Positions 56,689-64,000 of a DNA stretch of 64,000 nucleotides are shown here, piece by piece. The first letter of the stretch is position 1. Each line of letters begins with the position of its first letter. The position numbers and the translations under genes are program-made. The notes under the pieces were generated by a model. That model saw nothing but the letters and a program-made list of their open reading frames with translations. It searched no databases and was not told the origin of the DNA. Location of the stretch: contig JBMNNB010000003.1 in NCBI GenBank assembly GCA_050953725.1, forward strand, positions 372,001 to 436,000. Reading direction: 5' to 3'. Source of the stretch: DTU053 sp012520115. GTDB lineage: Bacteria > Bacillota > Clostridia > Oscillospirales > Acutalibacteraceae.

Positions 56689-57576
56689 TTAAACCTTTTC
56701 TATCTTGGTCTTGCCCAGCATACCGGAGGGCTTCAACACAAGCATGATTATGAGAATGGCAAAGGCAACGCCGTCTGAGGCGGGTCTTATGGAGTCGGGG
56801 AGGTAACCGATTGCCAGAGCCTCTATAAGTCCTATTAATATACCGCCGAGAGCCGCTCCCGGAATGCTGCCGATTCCGCCGAATACGGCTGCGGCAAAGG
56901 CCTTAATACCGAACACTGAGCCGGTATAGGGCTCGATTTTCTGGTACTTTGCTATGTACAGTGCGCTGGCAAGACCAGCAAGTGCGGAGCCAATGAGGAA
57001 GGTAATGGATATGGTCTTGTTTACGTCAATACCCATAAGCTGTGCCGCTCCCCTGTCCTCGGATACGGCAAGCATCGCCTTACCTGTCTTTGTCTTCTGA
57101 ATAAAGTTATTCAGCGAGACCATTATGACAAGGGTCGTAATCCAGATAAGAACGGAAATGCCTTCGATTCTGACGGGACCTACGTTGAAGGTGGGCAGCT
57201 TGATAAAGCTGGAAATGAGCTTAAGCTCCGAGGTAAAGGTTAAGAGGGCTATATTCTGCAACAGATAGCTTACGCCGATAGCCGTAATAAGTACGGACAG
57301 CGGAGTCGCATTTCTTAAAGGGCGGTATGCAAGCTTTTCAATCACAAAGCCGAGCACCGAGCATATCAGCACGGAAGCGATAACCGCCGCCGCAATGCCC
57401 ATGTCCTTTTGCAGGAACACTATGTAAATCGTGTAACCGCCCACCATAATGACATCGCCGTGGGCAAAGTTAAGCATTTTTGCGATACCGTAAACCATCG
57501 TATAGCCCAGCGCAACCAGCGCATAAACACTGCCGAGGTTCAGTCCGTCCATGATGAAGTTGACAAAAACCTGCAT
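56689..57576 (-). CDS. livH: Branched-chain amino acid ABC transporter permease LivH
   Basis: 295 residues, eight or so membrane helices. LivH features: GLNLGSVYALVALGYTMVYGIAKMLNFAHGDVIMVGGY, the loop TKTGKAMLAVSEDRGAAQLMGIDVNKTIS, and GSVFGIKAFAAAVFGGIGSIPGAALGGILIGLIEAL. The ATG at 57576 is set by GGAGTGAGG; an in-frame extension to 57615 has no site. First gene of the operon. Confidence 0.95.
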   Translation of the reverse strand: MQVFVNFIMDGLNLGSVYALVALGYTMVYGIAKMLNFAHGDVIMVGGYTIYIVFLQKDMGIAAAVIASVLICSVLGFVIEKLAYRPLRNATPLSVLITAIGVSYLLQNIALLTFTSELKLISSFIKLPTFNVGPVRIEGISVLIWITTLVIMVSLNNFIQKTKTGKAMLAVSEDRGAAQLMGIDVNKTISITFLIGSALAGLASALYIAKYQKIEPYTGSVFGIKAFAAAVFGGIGSIPGAALGGILIGLIEALAIGYLPDSIRPASDGVAFAILIIMLVLKPSGMLGKTKIEKV

Positions 57577-57733
57577 AAAAAGATCCTCACTCCTATTAAA
57601 ACCGACCAGACACAAATAAACCGTAAATCTTAGTTCAAAAAATTGCCGGATTAGGCTTTTTAAACACAGCCGATTTTCCTGCCATATTAACGCTGTGTTG
57701 CGTTAAAGCAATAAATCGCCGATAATAACTTAC

Positions 57734-57762
57734 ATTATAGCCTTAAATGCTACTAAATTCAA
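57734..57762 (-). promoter_or_regulatory. Sigma-A promoter of the liv operon
   Basis: On the minus strand TTGAAT (57762-57757), a 17-base spacer and TATAAT (57739-57734). It leaves a ~150-base leader before livH. I looked for T-box and riboswitch signatures and saw none. The sequence from here to the typA stop at 57906 is AT-rich and featureless. Confidence 0.7.
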
Positions 57763-57905
57763 TCTAATTCTTAAAATTTCTGATATTTTACATTGCAAAT
57801 CTTTGATTTTCTATAACAATTCATAGCTTTACACAACAGGCAATTTGCAAAATACTCGTTAATTGAAATATATTTCCGTTCGCTATCTTTATTCGGGAAA
57901 ATTAC

Positions 57906-59738
57906 CTACTGCTTTTGCCTGTTTTCCATTTTCAGGCGCATTTCCTTTGAGAGGATGCGCTTCCTGAGTCTGAGGCTTTTGGGGGTTACCTCCAGAAGCT
58001 CGTCATCCGCTATGAACTCCATACACTGCTCAAGGCTCAAGATAAGCGGGGGCGTGAGTCTGAGTGCGTCGTCGTGGCCGACGGCCCTCATATTGGTCAC
58101 CTGCTTTTTCTTGCAGACATTGCAGACCATATCGCCGCCCTTGTTGTGCTCGCCCACTATCATGCCGGCATAAACGCTCGTACCCGGCTCGATAAAGAGC
58201 CTGCCCCTCTCCTGCGCCTGGAAAAGACCGTAGGTGGTGGCAATACCCTCCTCATGGGCTACTATGGAGCCTCGCTCCCTTGTTTTGATTTCGCCCTTAT
58301 ACGGCTCGTAACCGTCAAACATATTGTTGAGTATGCCGTAGCCGTTGGTGTCCGTCAGAAATTCCGAGCGGTAGCCGATAAGTCCCCTTGCGGGTATTCT
58401 GAAGACCAGGTTCGTGCCTCCCGTGCTTGAGGCGGTCATGTCCTTAAGCTCCGCCTTTCTTGAGCCGAGCTTCTGCATAACCACGCCCACATACTCCTCG
58501 GGAACGTCGATGTATAAAAGCTCCATCGGCTCTAAAACCTTGCCGTTCTCCTCCTTGAATATGACGGTGGGTCTTGACACGGCGAACTCAAAGCCCTGTC
58601 GGCGCATTGTCTCGATGAGTATTGACAGATGCAGCTCGCCCCTGCCGGAAACCTTGAAGCAGTCGGTGGTGGCGGTCTCCTCTACCCTCATGCTGACATT
58701 GGTCTGAACCTCTTTGAAAAGCCTCTCCCTTATGTTGCGGGAGGTGACATACTTGCCCTCCTGACCTGCGAAGGGGCTGTCGTTTACAAGGAAGTTCATT
58801 GAAATGGTTGGCTCGTCTATTTTCACAAAGGGCAGCGGCTCAATGCAGTCCGGATGACAGAGGGTGTCGCCTATATTTATGTCCTCTATGCCGGAAACGG
58901 CTACGATGTCGCCTGCCTGTGCGGCCTCCACATCAAGCCTGTTTAAGCCCTTAAAGGTGTGAAGCCTTGTGATTTTTACATTTGACTGCCCGCCCTTACT
59001 GCTGCAGAGCACTGCGGGCGCGCCCTTTTTTACAATGCCTCTTTCGATTCTGCCGATTGCGATTCTGCCCACATAGTCGTCATAGTCAAGGCTTGAGACA
59101 AGCAGCTGGAAGGGGGCGTCACAGTCTCTTTTGACACTTGGCATAAACTCCAGCACCGACTCGAAAAGGGGGCGCATATCGCCGTCCTGTATAGTGTCGA
59201 TGTCGGGGGTAAGTGAGGCGTAGCCATCCCTTGCGGAGGCATAGATTACGGGGAAGTCAAGCTGCTCCTCGTCTGCGCCCAGCTCGATGAACAAATCCAG
59301 AACCTCGTCTATGACCTCGTCCGGTCTTGCGTTGGGCCTGTCTATTTTGTTGACAACGACAAGCACCTTCTTTTTAAGGGCTAAAGCCTTTGACAAAACA
59401 AAGCGGGTCTGGGGCATGGCTCCCTCAAAGGCGTCCACAAGCAGCAGAACGCCGTCGACCATGAGCATAATTCGCTCGACCTCGCCGCCGAAGTCCGCAT
59501 GGCCGGGGGTGTCCACGATGTTTATTTTCGTGTCGCCGTATATGACCGAGGTGTTCTTAGAGAGGATTGTGATGCCCCTCTCTCGTTCAAGGTCGTTGCT
59601 GTCCATAACCCTTTCGTCCACATGCTCGTTGTCCCTGAATATGCCGCTCTGCTTTAAGAGCTGGTCTACAAGGGTCGTCTTGCCGTGGTCTACATGGGCT
59701 ATGATTGCTATATTTCTGATATCCTTAATTAGCTCCAA
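57906..59738 (-). CDS. typA: Ribosome-associated GTPase TypA/BipA
   Basis: About 610 residues. A translational GTPase that binds the ribosome and supports growth under stress. G1 AHVDHGKTT, G2 RERGITI, G3 DTPGHADFG, G4 NKIDRPNA; then domains II, III, V and the C-terminal domain (GRGELHLSILIETMRRQGFE, GLFQAQERGRLFIEPG, KKKQVTNMRAVGHDDALRLTPP). I chose TTG at 59738, 8 bases after GAGGG; a GTG at 59747 would overlap that site. Confidence 0.95.
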   Translation of the reverse strand: MELIKDIRNIAIIAHVDHGKTTLVDQLLKQSGIFRDNEHVDERVMDSNDLERERGITILSKNTSVIYGDTKINIVDTPGHADFGGEVERIMLMVDGVLLLVDAFEGAMPQTRFVLSKALALKKKVLVVVNKIDRPNARPDEVIDEVLDLFIELGADEEQLDFPVIYASARDGYASLTPDIDTIQDGDMRPLFESVLEFMPSVKRDCDAPFQLLVSSLDYDDYVGRIAIGRIERGIVKKGAPAVLCSSKGGQSNVKITRLHTFKGLNRLDVEAAQAGDIVAVSGIEDINIGDTLCHPDCIEPLPFVKIDEPTISMNFLVNDSPFAGQEGKYVTSRNIRERLFKEVQTNVSMRVEETATTDCFKVSGRGELHLSILIETMRRQGFEFAVSRPTVIFKEENGKVLEPMELLYIDVPEEYVGVVMQKLGSRKAELKDMTASSTGGTNLVFRIPARGLIGYRSEFLTDTNGYGILNNMFDGYEPYKGEIKTRERGSIVAHEEGIATTYGLFQAQERGRLFIEPGTSVYAGMIVGEHNKGGDMVCNVCKKKQVTNMRAVGHDDALRLTPPLILSLEQCMEFIADDELLEVTPKSLRLRKRILSKEMRLKMENRQKQ

Positions 59739-59792
59739 ATTATCCACCCTCAGAATTGAGTCAAAAATCGCTTAATATAAACGCACAAAACA

Positions 59793-59822
59793 GCACCGGG
59801 GTATCTGAAGATATCCCAGTGC
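59793..59822 (-). terminator. Hairpin between the binding-protein and typA genes
   Basis: GCACCGGGGTATC and GATATCCCAGTGC form a 13-pair stem with one mismatch; the minus strand continues TGTTTTGTGCG. Confidence 0.55.
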
Positions 59823-59915
59823 GATTTCTCCTGAAATATTATATCATCCGAATAAATACTGTGCAATCGGCAATTAATACAAGTTTAGACTTTCAGCGGT
59901 CAGCAAAATGTTTAA

Positions 59916-61448
59916 TTAGCTGTCCACATTCCACTCGTGGATATTGGCATAGGCGTTAAGTCCGGCGCCTATGGGCATTACCTCTTTCTCGACCTTGCGG
60001 GTAAAGTACAGAACGCCCTTTCTGAAAACAAGGGGGATGAAGGGGCTTTCGTCCACGAACTGCTGGCAGAACACGCCCTCGGAAATTGTGGAGTTCACAT
60101 AGTCCTCATAGGCCTGCCTTACGGGGGAGTCAGCCGCTATGCCGAAAGACAGAGCGCCGTCAGGCTTGAAAAACTCGGACAAGTCCATATTGTTAAGAAG
60201 TCTTACTTCGCCGATATACATGTCATAGCTGCCGGCTGTAAGGGCCTCCTTATACTGTGCTGTGGGCATTTCCCTTATATTTATCTTAATGCCCGCCTGC
60301 TTCAAACTGTTTGCGACGGATTTAGAGAGCTCTGTTTTAAACTGATTCTCCGACGGGCAGATGAGGGTAAAGCTTAAAACTCCCCTGCCGCCCTTTCTGA
60401 CGCCGCTTGAAGTAAACTGTGTGTAGCCGAGGCTTTCGAGTGCCTGTATGCCGTCCTCCGTGCTGTCAGTAAAGAAGGAATAGCTTGTCTTTGCAGGATT
60501 CACGGGTACGGTGGTGGGCAGGGCGTTGCCGGAGTAGACCCTTGTGCTTATATCCGAGCGCATAATGCAGGCGGAAACAGCCTTTCGCACCGCCCTGTCG
60601 GCTAAGACATAGCTGTTCGAATTAATGCCGATGTAAACGAGGTTGTTTAAGGCTGCGGAGGTCTGCGCCGCATCCGCCCTCCGAACACTGCCCGAGGACA
60701 GGTCGTCGAAGCAGGCGTCTATCTCGCCCGTTTCAAGGCTGAACACGGGGGAGACGGTCTCGCCGATTGCTATGAGCCTGATGCTCCTTAAAAGGTCATT
60801 CTGCTCCCTGTGGTAGGGGTTCGGCTCTAAGATATGTACGCCCTCTGCTGCTTTGTATATGTATCTGCCGCTGCCCTTTGGCACCTGCTCGCTGTTGTCT
60901 GCGGTGTCGAGCTTTGCTATCGGGAAATCGAGCAAGCTGAGGGGCGACAGAGTGGGGGCTGACAGGGTGAATACGACCTCATATTCGCCGTTTGCCTGTA
61001 CCGAGGCGAAGGCCGCAAGCTGCGATTTATACGACGGGGACAGCTTTGCCTGATAGAATGAATAGACAACATCGGCGCTTGTGAGGCTGCTGCCGTCACT
61101 GAACAGAATACCGTCCTTAATGTTTACTATTATACTGAGCCCGTCCTGCTGCGCCTGAATTGCGACTGAGGGCACGGGCAGGTATTTGTCGTCAATTATA
61201 TAAAGGGAGTCGAACATAAGCGGCACAAGGCTTAGATTCCTTGAGCCTTTGAGAAAGAAGGGATTAAGGCTGTCCTCAACCGATACGGGCAGTCGTACCC
61301 TGCCGAGTTCGCCTGAAGAAACGTAGTTTCCCTCCTCGCCCTGTACGGGAACTGTGGTTTCGGTTCCGTCAGTATCTCTTTTGGAGCAGGATGAAAACAT
61401 TAAGGTTATTATCAAAATCAAGGCTAACGCCCTAATCGGCTTTTTCAT
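59916..61448 (-). CDS. Peptide/nickel-type ABC transporter substrate-binding lipoprotein
   Basis: 510 residues. Lipobox LMFSSCSKRD, then the family-5 solute-binding pattern: LPVSVEDSLNPFFLKGSRNLSLVPLMFDSLYIIDDKYLPVPSVA, then LTSADVVYSFYQA and SGRYIYKAAEGV. It would bind an oligopeptide or similar solute outside the membrane. No permease or ATPase gene is linked; it follows ymdB by 13 bases on the same strand, an unusual partner, so translation from the same message is likely. The ATG at 61448 follows AAAGGACA; a longer in-frame start at 61469 would overlap ymdB. Confidence 0.88.
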   Translation of the reverse strand: MKKPIRALALILIITLMFSSCSKRDTDGTETTVPVQGEEGNYVSSGELGRVRLPVSVEDSLNPFFLKGSRNLSLVPLMFDSLYIIDDKYLPVPSVAIQAQQDGLSIIVNIKDGILFSDGSSLTSADVVYSFYQAKLSPSYKSQLAAFASVQANGEYEVVFTLSAPTLSPLSLLDFPIAKLDTADNSEQVPKGSGRYIYKAAEGVHILEPNPYHREQNDLLRSIRLIAIGETVSPVFSLETGEIDACFDDLSSGSVRRADAAQTSAALNNLVYIGINSNSYVLADRAVRKAVSACIMRSDISTRVYSGNALPTTVPVNPAKTSYSFFTDSTEDGIQALESLGYTQFTSSGVRKGGRGVLSFTLICPSENQFKTELSKSVANSLKQAGIKINIREMPTAQYKEALTAGSYDMYIGEVRLLNNMDLSEFFKPDGALSFGIAADSPVRQAYEDYVNSTISEGVFCQQFVDESPFIPLVFRKGVLYFTRKVEKEVMPIGAGLNAYANIHEWNVDS

Positions 61449-61461
61449 ACAGACCTGTCCT

Positions 61462-62232
61462 TTATTCAATGGTGATGGCTTCGACTGAAAGGGCCTTGCC
61501 GGTCTTTTCGTCTATGGTGAAAATGCAGGCGTTCATGGCCGTCCTGCCTGCGGGGTTTTCGAATCTTACGGGCATGCCCGTCCTCAGCTTTTCGATTGCA
61601 AGGGCCGGCTCAACGCCTAAGACAGAGTCAACGGGGCCCGTCATGCCGAGGTCGGTTATATAGGCGGTACCTTTGGGCAAAATGCAGGCGTCGCTTGTCT
61701 GGACATGGGTGTGTGTGCCGAAAAGGGCCGTGACACGCCCATCAAGATAAAAGCCCATTGCCCTTTTTTCTGCCGTGGCCTCTGCGTGGAAGTCAACGAT
61801 TACGGTTTTAATGCCCTGAAGCTCCTTTAAAAGCTCGTCCGCCTTGTCAAAGGGGTTGTCGGCGCCCTCCATATAGACCGTACCCGCAAGGTTTATGACC
61901 GCAACCGAGTACCTGCCCTTGTCGATTATGTCATAACCTCTGCCCGGGGTCAGGTGGTGATAGTTTGCGGGGCGGATTATGGGTGCGTCGGAATTAAAAT
62001 ACTCATAAACCTCATGCCGCCTGAAGGCGTGATTGCCCGTTGTGATGAAATCAACGCCGCTTTCAAGCAGGTGCGTGGCGGAGGCGGGGGTAATACCGTT
62101 GCCTGCGGCGGAATTTTCACCGTTGGCAATACATATATCTATTTCCTTCAGCCTTTTTATGGCGGGCAGGTGGTGCCTTAAAAACTCGCAGCCCTGTGTT
62201 CCCACCACATCGCCGATTGCAAGGATGTTCAT
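61462..62232 (-). CDS. ymdB: YmdB-like metallophosphoesterase (TIGR00282)
   Basis: 256 residues, calcineurin-like fold: NILAIGDVVGTQGCEFLRHHL, IANGENSAAGNGIT, ITTGNHAFRRHEVYEY, VDFHAEATAEKRAMG, FGTHTHVQTSDACILPKGTAYITDLGMTGP. In Bacillus YmdB cleaves 2',3'-cyclic nucleotides and influences biofilm formation and RNA levels, in the same neighbourhood as RNase Y. It lies 109 bases downstream of rny, the conserved order. Confidence 0.95.
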   Translation of the reverse strand: MNILAIGDVVGTQGCEFLRHHLPAIKRLKEIDICIANGENSAAGNGITPASATHLLESGVDFITTGNHAFRRHEVYEYFNSDAPIIRPANYHHLTPGRGYDIIDKGRYSVAVINLAGTVYMEGADNPFDKADELLKELQGIKTVIVDFHAEATAEKRAMGFYLDGRVTALFGTHTHVQTSDACILPKGTAYITDLGMTGPVDSVLGVEPALAIEKLRTGMPVRFENPAGRTAMNACIFTIDEKTGKALSVEAITIE

Positions 62233-62341
62233 TCTTTACCCCCCTTATGAGCAAAATGCGGCAAGCGAATTAAAGCCGCCTGCCGCAAATGAAAGTACAA
62301 AGATGCTGATTAAAGCAAAGTATTACTTTAATTCTGTGCCG

Positions 62342-63895
62342 TTATTTTGCGTAGTCAACGGCACGGCTCTCTCTTATAATATGGACCTTAATCTGGCCCG
62401 GATATTCAAGCTCATCCTCAATCTTTTTGACGATGTCACGGGCTACAAGCACCATTCTGTCATCGGAGACAGACTCGGGATTGACTATGATGCGAACCTC
62501 ACGACCCGCCTGAATGGCGAAGGATTTTTCAACGCCGTCAAAGGATGTTGCAATCTCCTCAAGCTTTTCAAGACGCTTGATGTAGCTCTGAAGATTCTCT
62601 CGCCTTGCTCCCGGTCTTGCTGCCGAGATTGCGTCCGCCGCCTGAACAAGGCATGCAACAACTGTCTTAGGCTCAACGTCGCCGTGATGTGCCTGAATTG
62701 CGTGGATAACGCTGTCGTTCTCCTTATACTTCTTGGCAAACTCAACGCCAAGCTCCACGTGTGAGCCGTCAAACTCGTGGTCTATGGCCTTGCCGATATC
62801 GTGGAGTAGACCTGCACGCTTTGCGAGCTTGACATCTGCGCCCAGCTCCGCAGCCATAAGGCCTGCGATATAAGAAACCTCAAGTGAGTGGTTAAGCACA
62901 TTCTGACCGTAGCTTGTACGGTATTTTAAACGGCCCAGCAGCTTTACGATTTCAGGATGTACGCCGTTTACGCCTGCGTCTATAACGGCACGCTCGCCGG
63001 TCTGCTTAATTGTTGCCTCCACCTCACGGCGGGACTTGTCAAACATCTCCTCAATACGTGCCGGATGGATTCTGCCGTCGCTGATAAGCTTTTCAAGGGT
63101 CAGCCTTGCGACCTCACGCCTTACCGGGTCAAAGCTCGAAAGGGTGATGGCCTCCGGCGTGTCGTCGATAATAAGGTCAACGCCTGTGGTGGTTTCAAGG
63201 GCACGGATGTTCCTGCCCTCTCTGCCGATGATTCTGCCCTTCATTTCGTCATTGGGCAGTGCAACTACGGATACGGTTGCCTCTGCGGCGTGGTCCGCAG
63301 CGCACCTCTGAATGGCGGTGGAGATAATCTCCCTTGCCATTGCTTCGGATTCTTCCACCGTCTTCTGCTTGTATTCAAGCAGCTTTACGGCCTTTTCGTG
63401 TTCTAAGGAATCCTCAAGGGTTTTAAGCAGGTATTCCTTCGCCTGCTCCTGAGTGTAGCCGGAAATGCGTTCGAGCATTTCAAACTGGCTCTTTTTGAGT
63501 GAGTCGAGCTCCTCTAACCTTTCTTCAACACTTTTGAGCTTTTTGTTAAGTGTTTCGTCCTTCTTTTCAAGTCCGTCAAGCTTTTTGTCCAGGCTCTCTT
63601 CCTTTTGAATGAGCCTGCGCTCCTGGCGCTGGATTTCGCTTCTGCGTTCACGCAGCTCACGCTCTGTTTCGGTACGCAGCTTATGAATTTCGTCCTTGGC
63701 TTCGATTATAGCCTCTTTTTTCTTTGACTCTGCCTGTGCGATAGCCTGGCTTACTATTCTGTTGGCTTCATCCGTAGCCGAGCCTATTGTCCGTTCGGCC
63801 ACTCTGCGCCTGTGATTGCTGCCTATGGCAAAGCCTACGACAAAAATAACAACTGCGGCAACAGCTAAAAGGACTATTGTCCAAATAAGATCCAA
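62342..63895 (-). CDS. rny: Ribonuclease Y
   Basis: Endoribonuclease that starts mRNA decay, anchored at the membrane. About 517 residues. N-terminal helix (TIVLLAVAAVVIFVVGFAIG), a long coiled coil (ESKKKEAIIEAKDEIHKLRT and on to ~residue 180), KH domain (VSVVALPNDEMKGRIIGREGRNIRALETTTGVDLIIDDTP) and HD domain (GLLHDIGKAIDH). The start is TTG at 63895 (protein begins MDLIWTIV), 8 bases after AAGGAGG; the frame can be extended to 63961 but without a site. The remaining ~100 bases to the window edge hold no recognisable feature. Confidence 0.95.
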   Translation of the reverse strand: MDLIWTIVLLAVAAVVIFVVGFAIGSNHRRRVAERTIGSATDEANRIVSQAIAQAESKKKEAIIEAKDEIHKLRTETERELRERRSEIQRQERRLIQKEESLDKKLDGLEKKDETLNKKLKSVEERLEELDSLKKSQFEMLERISGYTQEQAKEYLLKTLEDSLEHEKAVKLLEYKQKTVEESEAMAREIISTAIQRCAADHAAEATVSVVALPNDEMKGRIIGREGRNIRALETTTGVDLIIDDTPEAITLSSFDPVRREVARLTLEKLISDGRIHPARIEEMFDKSRREVEATIKQTGERAVIDAGVNGVHPEIVKLLGRLKYRTSYGQNVLNHSLEVSYIAGLMAAELGADVKLAKRAGLLHDIGKAIDHEFDGSHVELGVEFAKKYKENDSVIHAIQAHHGDVEPKTVVACLVQAADAISAARPGARRENLQSYIKRLEKLEEIATSFDGVEKSFAIQAGREVRIIVNPESVSDDRMVLVARDIVKKIEDELEYPGQIKVHIIRESRAVDYAK

Positions 63896-64000
63896 ACAAT
63901 GCACCTCCTTAAGTTTGGTAATACGGGTAACTTTGACGCCGTTTTTGCGCCGTACCCTCATTTACGGAAGTGCCGAAAATCAATACTATTAACATTTTTT

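Noticed and set aside
57577..57733. T-box or amino-acid riboswitch in the liv leader
   Set aside because: No T-box consensus (AGGGTGG-type) and no terminator/antiterminator pair was seen.

Overview
The window reads as a chromosomal segment of an anaerobic, endospore-lineage Clostridia bacterium, most like gut Ruminococcaceae/Oscillospiraceae. The reasons are the spoIIGA-sigE pair, a rubredoxin, the yidC-jag arrangement, Gram-positive lipoprotein signals and sortase-type anchors, sigma-A promoters with 16-18 base spacers, strong GGAGG ribosome binding sites with many TTG/GTG starts, and several proteins ending in dockerin-like repeats. No tRNA, rRNA, CRISPR array, transposase, integrase or prophage was seen.

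Layout. 1-3725 (minus): pyrH-frr-uppS-cdsA-dxr, the conserved nucleotide/ribosome/isoprenoid/phospholipid cluster; dxr runs off the left edge. 4108-9107 (plus): a NahK-like sugar kinase, a membrane protein, BioY, a secreted repeat protein and an ABC exporter. 9192-9354: a candidate structured RNA ending in a perfect terminator. 9360-10200: the first of three G-rich repeat islands. 10270-13774 (plus): a SpoIIQ-like M23 protein, a DUF1905 protein, a glycosidase-like protein and a DUF1801 protein. 13864-17999 (minus): secreted lipase-like hydrolase, GH27 alpha-galactosidase with an inserted module, acetyl-esterase-like hydrolase. 18123-21023 (minus): rpmH-rnpA-yidD-yidC-jag. 21392-27747: frameshifted M23/dockerin protein, HAD phosphatase, nitroreductase, foldase-like lipoprotein, metallophosphoesterase. 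28004-29959 (plus): spoIIGA, sigE, rubredoxin. 30127-31712 (plus): branched-chain amino acid binding lipoprotein and a tiny lipoprotein. 31826-40024 (minus): MBL hydrolase, HtrA protease, two-component system, and two cell-surface proteins, one of them cohesin-like with an IPKTG anchor. 40533-44490 (plus): GH2 glycosidase, WYL regulator, TSCPD protein, second G-rich array, MTA/SAH nucleosidase. 44666-50480: giant GLUG/Big_2/dockerin protein, M50 protease, SH3-GH25-dockerin lysozyme. 50679-54059 (minus): lexA, third and largest G-rich island, membrane M28 peptidase. 54212-57576 (minus): livH-livM-livG-livF. 57906-63895 (minus): typA, peptide/solute binding lipoprotein, ymdB, rny.

How the genes may work together. 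The liv permease and ATPases (54-57 kb) lack a linked binding protein; the LivK-like lipoprotein at 30 kb may serve them. A surface-anchored cohesin-like protein and three dockerin-like proteins, two of them with peptidoglycan-hydrolase domains, suggest a small cohesin-dockerin system aimed at the cell wall or surface rather than a classical plant-fibre cellulosome. SpoIIGA/SigE, the SpoIIQ-like M23 protein and YidC/Jag point to retained sporulation machinery. The most unexplained material is the three G-rich repeat islands and the three-way-junction RNA candidate at 9.2 kb.
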